64,000 nucleotides of DNA from Pisaster brevispinus (taxonomy: Eukaryota > Echinodermata > Asteroidea > Forcipulatida > Asteriidae). Position 1 is the first letter of the stretch. The number at the start of each line of letters is the position of its first letter. The stretch spans positions 6,306,329 through 6,370,328 of the forward strand of contig JAMKCF010000012.1 in the NCBI GenBank assembly GCA_023634235.1, read 5' to 3'. Made by a program: the position numbers and the translations under genes. Under the pieces are notes generated by a model. It saw nothing but the letters and a program-made list of their open reading frames with translations. It was not told the origin of the DNA and ran no database searches. Of the stretch, positions 25,201 to 37,200 are shown in pieces.

Positions 25201-28200
25201 TTTTATGGAGATTGCATCTGCAGTTTTCATCTCTTCTTTTTTTTTATACAAAATCTGAATGAAATAACCTTCAATGGAAAAATCTGAAATAAATGATCTG
25301 TAAAGGATAACTTTAAATGGGATCGCCCTAAATGGGAAAACCTGAAAATGGAATCTTCTGAACGGTATAACCCCACAGAGGGGACAACCCAAAATCGGAA
25401 AATCGTGACTGAAATATTCTGCCAACCATCTTAATACAGACATGATACTTGGTCCTCGGGAAAAAAGTAGGAACATTTTATTGAGTACAAGGGACTGTAC
25501 ACATGGTGTAGGCTCCAACAGACATTTCAGGCCTTATTAATAAAAAAAAATTCTGAAAAAGAGACTTAAGTAGGAAGAATATCACGCCAGCTTAATACCT
25601 GGTCTAACTGTTGCTGCACCATCCCAGCATCGTCCAGTGGATCCTCCAGGCCATCTCTAAGGATAGCAGCGACTGCCTCCATTCTGGAGGTCACATACGC
25701 TTTGGTCACCTCGGGGGTATACACCTCAAGTAAGTGAGGCTCCGTGGCTTTGACGTAGGGTACGGATGCCACCATGCGCTGCCACAGAGTCAGTAGGTAA
25801 TGAATACTATTTGGGGCAAATTGCCACACCTACAGCAGAAGAAAAAATAATCAGTCAGAAATTCTCATTTGTATGCATTATAGGACTTATAATAACAATA
25901 TTATGTGGTACACATAAAGCGCACTCATCCTAGTACTTAGATCAAGGCGTTTAAAAACTGACTTTACCTGTAGACTCGTAATAGTGAACTTGGCAATGAG
26001 GGCAATGACATCCGAGTAGTTCTCGACCTTGACGAGTTCACCCAGCTGATAGTTTGACTTGAGTCTCGCCAACAGACGACAGAACTCGTGATAGTTTCCC
26101 GCATCCGAGAGACTCTGTTGATTAAAAAAAAGGATCGGAGAGACTTGTAACTTTTCTCCTTTTTTTCATAAGGACTTTATCTACTAGAAAATGAGTCCAT
26201 CACAAAACTACTAAACAAGAGTAAGAATGATATGGGGGCATTTATATCATCATCATCCTTCGGCTGCGGAGCAGGCAACTACAAGTTTCCTCCGACTACA
26301 ACGATCTTGGGCAAGTGTTGCGATTTGGTCTGGTCACAGCATGCCTTCACCATCTCCAAGCAGGCGTTGAGCATTTATATAGCGCTCTATAAAGAACACG
26401 GCGCCTCACAATCAACAACAGAATTAAACAAAAAGAAAAGAAGAAAATACATTCAAATAAGCAGATCATAAGCTGGGAAATAGGCGAGTTTAGAGTTGGT
26501 GCTTGAAGGACACAGTAGATGCCGCTTCCCTGATAGCACATGGCACCTTGTTCCACAATTTAGGGGCAACAACAAGATCCAACTGTCCCCAGCCTTCCTT
26601 TTGGAGCGCGGAGCAATCAGCCGGGTGGCATCAGAAGAGAGACGAAGCCCCCTGCGACCTCCAGGCTCATCTGTTTAGTATGCGGTGAGATTGTCAGAAG
26701 TGTAAACTGAATTTGATCTCAGAGCGCCTCTTTAAAGAGGAAGAGTCGAGGGTTGTATTTTGGGAGTTTACCTGAGGGTTTTCAAGGATGCCTCTTACAC
26801 CATTGACAAGATGAGATAAGAACTTCGCTCTCTCCGCATTGTTGAATAATGAACGACGCACTGATGCAATCTGGACTAAACACGTCAACGCCTGTGTAAA
26901 AAAAAGTTCTGAAAATTAGAAACTAGCATTTACAAACAGGTTCCTCTATGATCAGGTATGATATTTGACCATTTGAAAAAAGACTGCAACCGAACACAGA
27001 GCTTAGTTTTCAGATTAAATATGGCGTCTACTCACCAATGGAGCTAGGACTGGGGGAAGAGATTTGTAGAGCTCAAAGAAGAGGTCAACTGTGCTGAAAT
27101 CAAGGAAAGCTGTGGACGCAAAAGAAAAATATCAAGATATTACAACAAACATCACCATTGATTTTCTAAGAACAAGATGATCATGTAACTTGTGACATTA
27201 CATGTTTACAAAAAGCATGTTTGTATCAAAATGTTTACACGTTTATATTAAAAGCACAACTGCAGGACGAAATACAGTGGTATTTACAAACAAAGGTCAA
27301 ACAAAACTGTTTACACCAGGCCTGATATTTGGTCCTTTGAAAAACGTGGGTACCTTTTTTTTAGCACAAGGGCTGACCCACTTGTTCTTACGGTGTAGGG
27401 TTTAATAGACTGTTCAGACTATTTAATCACATTTTGTTTTTCTGAGGTGTTTTTTTTTCAGAAAAAAAAAATCAGAATTAAAACTAAAATAGTACGAATA
27501 TCATGCCTGTATTAAAATACACACAAAGATTGTATGTGGGGACCCATGCTCGAAACCTTTTTAACAATCACTGATCATTCATTTTACTCCAATTAATCAT
27601 GCCTGTATTAAAATACACACAAAGATTGTATGTGGGGACCCATGCTCGAAACCTTTTTAACAATCACTGATCATTCATTTTACTCCAATTAAGTTCAAGT
27701 AATAAACCACAAGAGGAACTGACCGTGTAATAATTATAAATCAATTGTGGTGTGAACAAAGAATAAATTGACAAGACAAGATATCAGCCTGCAACCTGCG
27801 GGTTTACATGCCAATGCTGTACAAAATGAGCTTATCTAGCCAGATGTTGGTCGTCTCCCTATGTTGTCAATATCTTTGCTCAAATTAAAGTTATTCCTAA
27901 TAAAAAAAATCTTTGGAAAGGTAGGTTGCAATATGAGGCATATCAGCCATCTTTACAGGCAATTTGGAACACACAGTCATGCGTTACACATGAGAACGCC
28001 GTGCAGCACGCGCACATTTCACAAAACTCATTGCACGATTGGTTAGTAAACAGCGCGGCTGCATTAAGAATTTGAGCGCTTGCTGCGCCTGCAAGCCAAA
28101 ATGCAATTTGCCCATAAAGATGGCGTCTATTGGGAACTATCTATATAAACTTAAATTTTGACTTAAACATGAACTTTGAACTATTACCTGTTCTCCAGCC

Positions 28201-31200
28201 TGTGGGTATTTGCACGGTGCAGTTGTCGTCCGTCGACTCGTCTGTTGAGGTGCCAATGAAGTCAAAGGTCAAACAGTTCTGGGTCAAACGCAAGAGCTGG
28301 GTCATGAGGGAGTGTTTGTTTTCGTCGTTGAAGTCGACGCCTTCCTTTGATGCCTGGATGGACACAACGTGGAGAGAGCTTTCAAAGTTGGAATGTCAAT
28401 GGGTTTGCCTATACTTTTAGGTCTTTTTGAGTGTTAAAATGAAATTGGAAATCAAATTCTTCTGTGTTTTGGGGTTGGTTTAATTTTTCAAACAAAACTG
28501 TGATCATAATCAATGGTGTCCTACAAAATAATAGCTTAGGTCACCTTTTCATAACTAAAGACAAAGTTATCATTCCCTTTTCCAATGAAGTCTTAGGCTA
28601 TCAAGTAACAAACCACAAGGGAAACTGACTGGGTAAATTTAAATTTTGGGGGGTTGAACAAAGAAAGGTTGACAGGAGCAGGATGTGGACCTGTGACCTC
28701 CGGATAAACAGGCAAACACTCTACAAACTGCGCAATTTAGCCCTAATGTTGGCTGTCTCCCTATTTTGACAATATCTCTGACCGAGGGTGCCAGTCCTGA
28801 CTGACACTCCTGGACAAAGATATTGACACAATAGGGTGTTACAAGGTCACAGGTTCAAATCCAGCTTCAGTCAATTTTTCCTCGTTCAACCCAAAATTGA
28901 AGCCTTAGGTTATCTATTAAAAACACAATAAAGTCCATCTTAACCTAGGCCTAATTTCATGGCTCTGCTTAACTTCCGAATTCTGCGCTTGCGATCACCA
29001 TTCTCCACTTACTGTGAAAGCACCGAATTTCTGCGCTAGCTGTGAAAGCGAAGTATGCCTAGTACGTGGAGTACCCAGGCGCACAAGCAAAATTTCCCCG
29101 CTAACCCTTGAAATACGCTTGACATAAGAGTGTAATAAGCGCCGATTCTTTGCTTACGGTAAGCAGAGTTATGAAAGCGGATGATGCGATGAAGAGATCG
29201 TTCTGACTTAATAAGAAAACCTTATTTTGGTGGGGTTCACTGACCTGCTTGAGAAGGTTGCAGGCAAGGGTGAAGATATCGAAGAGGACAGAGTCACGGA
29301 ATGAAGACGCAATCTTCCTGTGTTTGGTGAGTGGTCTCACAGTGTCAGGCTGCAGGGAAAAAGAGATAGTATGATTTATATTGAAAAACATGTTATGTCT
29401 TACTAAACAATGCTTATTTCAAAACCAAAGACCGTTGACTATGACACTAAATTGAAGGTGCTGTGTCGCCATAATAAAGACGGTGGCAGCATAACGTCAG
29501 TGCAAGGGGGTCTATACAAGCCAGTCAAGTCAAAACCCACCTGATTCATCTCGTTCACTAGCTGAGACATTAACTGGACACCGATGACAAAATGGTCCAC
29601 AGAACCCTGTAAACAAACCAAATAAAAACAAGTTGCTTTCATTACTATTGTGGGCTAACCTCAACAGTGAAGAATGTCCTGGGTCCGATTTCATAATACC
29701 TATGAGCACAAAAATTTGCTAAGCAAAACTTGCTTAGCACAATCGGGTTACCGGCCAAAACAAAATGTAACGTACATTATTCACGACTGGTTGTGCTCAG
29801 CAGACAAAATATGCTAAGCACACATTTCTGCTTAACAGCTTTACAAAATGGGGCCCAGGTATGGCACCCTCACAAACTAAGACAACACTGCTCAATATAC
29901 AGACATGGTACCAGACTACTTTTACTTCAAGCCTCTGTTTGGTTGCACTGAACCAAAACAAAAAAAAACAACATGATGGTGGACATACCTGCAGGAACTT
30001 GGAGACGTCATCGATGACATCTCTGAAGACCCAGTTGTCTTTCTCACTGTCGAACCATCCCAGCTTTGTGATGCGGGACAGCAGCTTCCAAGAGAAACAA
30101 AATAAGAAGAAGACAAATTTCAAAACTCAAATTAATTTCATGTTGACCATCAAAAGACTTACTGGGTTCTTTTACATGCATACTACACAACACATGGAAC
30201 CTACAGCCCATCTGAAGGATGATGTAATTAGGATTTAAGTATCTTGCTCAAGTGTCATGGCCGGGACCTTGAACTACACTCCGACAACACCAGAACTTGA
30301 TCCAGTTAGCCTGAACATCTGACGTCACACTTCGAGGCGTGTGAATAACGCCAGATACCAGCCTGGGAAGCACCTGGCGGGATCCTGCCAGATGTACCTT
30401 TGACCTCGCATCCGCAATTGTACTACTTAATTTGTCCCATTCAGTTCCAGTACATTTTTGGGGGGTGCTAACTTCGTGTTTTTAAAAGGTCTCTCTAGCT
30501 TCAGCAGATGCCATGGAAAGACACTGCAGCAAACAGATGTTCCAATAAATCAGGCCAGCATTGTTGTGGGTCACTCACAAAGAACTTGAAAATAATTTGG
30601 CAGTCAGTTAAAATGGATGTAGTTTTAAAAAAAGGACACTAATGTATACAAATGTTATTTATAATTGAGATACTCACATGGATAAGGGCTTGTGCCACAA
30701 ATGTCGGCAGCTTGGGCCTGCTGGCCAGGTAGTTCAGTACATAGTTTTCTGTTGGTACAATTTAATAACAAAACAAATTAATCAGATTTTATTTTTATTA
30801 CATGCAGATGGATGCAATTTCAGGCATGATATTTGGTCCTTGTGGGAAAAAGTAGGAACATTTTTATTGAGTACAAGGGCTGACCTACATGTACACATGG
30901 TGTAGACTTGATTATAACACCCCTTATAAATATTCTGCCTGTTGATTGGTTTAGACCACGTCACATGATATGTCTTATTTTTACTAGAAGGCCAGGCGAT
31001 CGCGACACGCTATACACGCAGCAAACTAGCAGCCTCGCTACCATGGGCAGCGCGTCGATACCTCTCGTCGCTAAACCCCTGGTAGGGAAACACTGAAAAT
31101 CAATGCTGATTGGCTAACCAAAATGTAATGCTTTGCGTGCAACGCTTGTTAAAAACATTTGAGCGCTTGTAGGCCGGTTGTCGGGCGCTTAGTACGTGCG

Positions 31201-34200
31201 TGTAAAAATGCACGTATTTCGACGCAATACATTACAAATGAATCATGTTTTTACATGGTCACCCTAAACTGCATACAGTTAGACGTATCACAGGATCGAA
31301 AAAGAATGAGAGGGAGCCAGTTGCTCCATGACTTGATGCGTCCTTTGACAGCGCGCTCTGCGAAGTCTCTAACACAGAATGGATCAACCACAGGACTAAT
31401 TAAAATATCCAATATATTTGAATATTTTAAAGTCACACTTCCAGGGGTTATGATCGAGCAAGGCATTGTGGGAAAGAAAACAAAATGGCGCGTCGAGATC
31501 AAACACCACTGGGAACGAGGTTGGCAAACTAGGTACTAGATTTGGTTTAGACACACGTCTGGAATTACATACACACAGTAGGCCACAGTGACCCCTTGGT
31601 CCTGGCCTTGGTTTCCCCTTCAAAATGATCTCATAGACTTTAAGATTTCCTAATGGAAGTGCCCCTTTGCACAATGAAAATAGCCTTGCCCTCTCAAAGG
31701 TGACATAATAATAATAATAGTAATAATAATAATATAGTGGCTTCTTATACAGCGCTCATATCCGTCACTCAGTGATGCTCAAGGCGCTTCAACATTAAGT
31801 ATTTTCCTGCAAGGTATTTTTAGGCTACATTTGAAGTATAAGACCTATTTCCTTTACATAGCACCATGTAATGGTTTACAAGCTGCTGTGGCGCAATATG
31901 CAGCCAATCAAACCAGGAACATCGATAAGTGCACTGGGTTCTTTTTTGTGTGCGTTACACAACACATGGGACTAACGGCTTTACATCCCATCCGAAGGAC
32001 GAAGCAATCATGGTTAAGTGTCTTGCTTAAGGACACAAGTGTCACGGTCGGGACATTCCAGAGCTTTCAATAGATGACTGACTATGACGACAATATGCCC
32101 GTGGTTGAAGTGTCCCCTAAATTTGCAACTTACTTATGTCAATCCGCTGCTCTAGGGGGAGCACTGTGGTTGAGCGGCAGATGAGTTTTGTCAGAGTTGT
32201 TGCTGCAAGGAGCTGAGCATATGCCGACTGCAGAAAGTAAACAAAGGGAAGGAGTGAGGGCATACAACTTTAAACACAAATTCAAACCTTTTTCTATTCC
32301 CACATATTTATTAAGAAAGGCTACACATTAGTATTACTAGTTCTCCGACAACAGAAAATAGACAGAGGGTGACTTGGCACAAAAAAAACCAGAATAATTA
32401 TGTTTTTTTGTTTTGTTTTGTTTTGGGGGTTTTTTTTGGGGGGGGGGCTTTACATAAAATTCACAAAAATCATAAAGAAACCATTTAGAATGCCCAAGAT
32501 TGCCGGAGAGGCTTTTAAAACCAAAGATAAACACCAAGTAAAAAACATTCTGGGGACCTTGTTTCAATTCAGCGCGCTTAGGCCAAACTTCCAAAATCTT
32601 GTTCCAAGAATGCCCCAAAGTTTTGAAAAATCCTGGGGAGAACCCAACGCTTCTTGCCTTAAAAGTTAAAACAATGATAAGTTCAGAAGTTATACATTAT
32701 ATGTAGAGAGTTTGACTACTACTCGGTTTATCTAAGAGAGTTACTCTCTACTTACTCGACTTCTTTCCAAAAGCAGTTGGCATTTGCTGAGACAGTCCGG
32801 TGAGTTGGTGAAGCTGACCAGGGCCTTCTCGGCTTGAGCTCGCTGACCAGTGTCGGTTGTTTCATAGAGCTGTTTGCACAGCACCTCAAGCTGTGTGATC
32901 TGCAGTAGAATGGCAACAGTAACATTTAGAATCAAACTGAAATTACAGATACAAGACATACATGGCTCAAAATTAACACTGGACCGCAGACCCGAGGCCA
33001 GTGATCTGAGAGTCGGGCCAGCAGTTACTCAGGACCAGACAAGTCCAGCCGTCTATATTAACACTGGACCGCAAACTGAGGCCAGTGATCTTAGTTTTAG
33101 GCCAGTAGTTACTCAGGACCAGACAAGTCTAGCAGTCTATATTAACACTGGACCGCAAACTGAGGCCAGTGATCTTAGTTTCAGGACAGTAGTTACTCAG
33201 GACCAGACAAGTCCAGCCGTCTATATTAACACTGGACCGCAGACCCAAGGCCAGTGATCTGAGAGTCGGGCCAGCAGTTACTCTGGACCAGACAAGTCCA
33301 GCAGTCTATATTAACACTGGACCGCAGACCCAAAGCCAGTGATCTTAGAGTCGGGCCAGTAGTTACTCAGGACCAGACAAGTCCTGCAGTCTATATTAAC
33401 ACTGGACCGCAGACCCAAGGCCAGTGATCTTAGAGTCGGGCCAGCAGTTACTCAGGACCAGACAAGTCCAGCAGTCTATATTAACACTGGACCGCAGACC
33501 CAAGGCCAGTGATCTTAGAGTCGGGCCAGCAGTTACTCAGGACCAGACAAGTCCAGCAGTCTATATTAACACTGGACCGCAGACCCAAGGCCAGTGATCT
33601 GAGAGTCGGGCCAGCAGTTACTCTGGACCAGACAAGTCCAGCAGTCTATATTAACACTGGACCGCAGACCCAAGGCCAGTGATCTTAGTTTCAGGCCAGT
33701 AGTTACTCAGGACCAGACAAGTCCTGCAGTCTATATTAACACTGGACCGCAGACCCAAGGCCAGTGATCTTAGAGTCGGGCCAGCAGTTACTCTGGACCA
33801 GACAAGTCCAGCAGTCTATATTAACACTGGACCGCAGACCCGAGGCCAGTGATCTTAGAGTCGGGCCAGCAGTTACTCAGGACCAGACAAGTCCAGCAGT
33901 CTATATTAACACTGGACCGCAGACCCAAGGCCAGTGATCTTAGAGTCGGGCCAGCAGTTACTCAGGACCAGACAAGTTCAGCAGTCTATATTAACACTGG
34001 ACCGCAGACCCAAGGCCAGTGATCTTAGAGTCGGGCCAGCAGTTACTCAGGACCAGACAAGTCCAGCAGTCTACATGTATACTAACACTGGACCGCAGAC
34101 CCAAGGCCAGTGATCTTAGAGTCGGGCCAGCAGTTACTCAGGACCAGACATGTACCTGTACATGTACCTGTGCTATGTCTTTTTTTCTTTTTTTAATAAC

Positions 34201-37200
34201 AAATTCATTCAAACATCAACTTTGTTTCTAATGAATATCTTTCAATTCTGTTACACTCAATTTTAGCAAAATATTTAGACTCAAAAAGTTTTGTGGACAG
34301 GCTGAATGCTAATATTGAGTCACAAATAATGACTAGATGTTTTGTGTAGCATTTTGTTCTGCTATACAAGGGAAATTGTTTACTGATACTCTCCCATAGT
34401 ACAAATAAGATAAACCTTCTCTTAGTGCTTGTTCAAATAAAAACATTTACTTCTCATTTTGACTCTGGGTCCAGAAAAAAAGAATTATTGTCCAGTAAAC
34501 ATTAATTTTGATCTACAAGCCCTGTGTTCTTGTAGATTCCCCCCCCAAAAAAAAATAAATAAATAAATAAATAAATAAAATTTGAGCCCTAAATATTGTT
34601 CCTCCCTAACTATACAATTTGTCTAACTTTAGTTGGGATTGGCGTAACTATATAGCCAGGGATTACAAACAATTTACAATACAACCTGGGAAGCAGCAGC
34701 AGAGGGATCACCTTAAGGGAATGAGATTTTTTCTTTCCAATATCAAGTGGTAAACAAAAAGGGAAACTGACTGGGTAAATTTTACATAATTTTGGGGTTG
34801 AACAAAGAAAAAATGTCAAGCATGGGACTTGAACTTGCCACCTCCGGATTACAGTAACTGCACTCTACAAACTGAGTATTATCATATTACAATACACAGT
34901 GTGTCTACATGAATGTATCAATTGTCACACTCAAAAATTTCCCCTGCGCTCTCCACCCAAGAAGAAACTGTAGGCTAATCCCATTTTAAGCTAATTCTAT
35001 AGTTAGGGCGCAACTTACATGTTTCTGTGAATTTTACTTTAGACCGATCCATTGCTAGAATGTTGACCTCTTGTATGAACGTCAATGTTTTAATGAGATA
35101 CTTTCAGGGAAATAGATACTGTCAGGAAATGCAGACAGCAGTAGACTTTGTTCAGAATCCACTGTTCCTGGTTAGGCCGCAGGAATGAGATTGAACCAAT
35201 GTGAAGAATTCCTGAAAATGGCTTAATAAGGGCCTAGGTTCCCCCTTATTCTAGCAGGCCTCAAAATAACCCTCGGCACCCACGGTGATTGCCGTGGTGC
35301 CCTGTGCTTTTACTGTGGTGCCCTCTGCAAGGTTCCCAATACAAATTTACATTGTCCTCATAAAAGTGTCTCTTACCAGAGGGAAAATGCTGTGCCCCTT
35401 CAAGAGTGAATTTCAAGGCCTGTTCTAGATTCGGAACCTCCCACATTTCAATTCAGAAGGTTTACAACCCTGGTCTTTAACATCTTCCATTGTCAAAAAA
35501 CAAAAACAGTAGGCCTTTTTTTTCCCCTTTTACAAAATGCATTTCACTATGAATAGGATACAAAGGGTTTGTTTTGAGGAACTGAGAAGCTGTTTCAATT
35601 CTGAAAATCTTTGACAAGTGGATTTTATTTTGCCTTAAAATGAAAAGCAATGGGTGAAAGTAGAAAAAATAATAATAATGAATGTGACCGATGATTAAAG
35701 CAAGTTTGATTATATTGATTCAAATGTAAAATTGGCACACTTCTATTATTGGAAGAGAATTAGAGTCTGCATCTACGCAAGTCACTGATGCACATGTGCA
35801 ATTTCAGCCAAAGGTCTAGTCTATTAGCAAATACTGCCCGGTTCTGGTTGATTTGCACAATGGTCGAAAGGCGCTATGGGAAGGAAAATGGTGCAAACGT
35901 AGACGCAGTAACTGGGGCGCTGACCTCCTTTTAAAATGTTTTTCGACATCTTCGGTCGTACTAACGCCCCAGATCATTTCTCATTTTTACAACCTATCGT
36001 CAATTTGCTATTGCTGGTGTGTGTTCATTTTGGTCATAGCGGAACAGTTTGACAAAGTTTCATGAACATCTGAGAGGGTCACCTGGGGACCTCTGGTTGA
36101 TTTGACATGGAATGACCCACGATTTTCCGAACACCCAGCCCAGCCACGAAAAATGCCCCAAAATGACAGCCCAATGAGAAGGGCAGACTTATTGACAACT
36201 TTTCTCCAAAGTGGATTAAAATTCATCAATTTGGAGCATCGCTCTCGCCGCACAATTTTCCCCAATGCGTCATTGACCGATCGTTCGTGAGGGGTGAGTC
36301 CACAAGCGGGAATAGCGGGTTAGGGCTACAGCGGAAGCTCCGCCCAGTTTGGTTTTCCTTGGTTTACGCTGATTGGTCGAGATATTGAAAGTGCGGGGTT
36401 CAAAATCTCAACCATGGTCTGTGTTTGATTCACGAGCAATTCGCTCGGTTTCTGGTAAGTTTTTGTCCTTTTTCTTAAAAATATTTTCTCAATGATGTTT
36501 TGAGTATTATGGATGGATTCATCAGACATTGAAGATCAAGTCCGTGTTCTTAGAATTTGTGTCATGATTTTTGAAAGTGGAAAAAATTGGGCAAATCTGG
36601 TGACTAGTCTATCAACATTGGTCGAAATTGCACTGATGGTCGAGTCGTGTGTAGAGTGTCTCGTAACCCTCCGGTCTGCGACCGTCGGGAGGATGGAGGG
36701 TTACGATCATCGCAACTAGGTCTAGTGCAAAAACTGAAAAAAAAACAGTGTTCCCTTTTCCTTCCCACAGTACCTTTTTGACCATTGCGCAAAATCAATC
36801 AGGAGGTATTTACCATAGACCTTTAATTCTGTCCGCCTTAGAAAGAATTGAGTATTGTGAGTGCACAATTCAATAAAGCAGCCACTTTTTTATCTTTCTT
36901 TACACTCTTTTTAATTGTTTTTTATTGTAGATCAGATGGGAATCATAATTAATATTATAACCAATAATTACTATGACTAAAATTTCAAGTTATGGCACCA
37001 AAATAGGATTAAAGTGCGAAACAGGCCTCGCATCAACATGAGGGGATGCAGTGGCTTTCTTTGAATCGTGTACTTTATAAATGTCTTCATTGAGATTCTA
37101 AGGTTAACACGTTCTGATCTTTCGCGGTCACCCACTCACTCAGTTTCTGATTATTGTTGCAAATGCAAAGTGCAAACATCAACAAAACCGTGGATATCTT

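Larger units (their letters stand above)
35810..36823. mobile_element. About 1.0-kb non-autonomous TIR element in XPO7 intron 1
   Basis: The left end (from AAAGGTCTA at about 35810, through GGTTGATTTGCACAATGGTC and TGGGAAGGAAAATGG) matches, in inverse orientation, the right end (CCTTTTCCTTCCCACAG ... TTGACCATTGCGC ... ACCATAGACCTTT at 36823). The arms are about 85 bp and roughly 80% alike. The interior is GC-richer than the intron and includes a second, nested palindrome at about 36655-36722. No transposase frame. Confidence 0.65.

Noticed and set aside
32874..33257. A 127-codon plus-strand frame
   Set aside because: It overlaps XPO7 exon 2 on the other strand and runs through the 85-bp minisatellite. 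The unit length is not a multiple of three, and no conserved product is seen.
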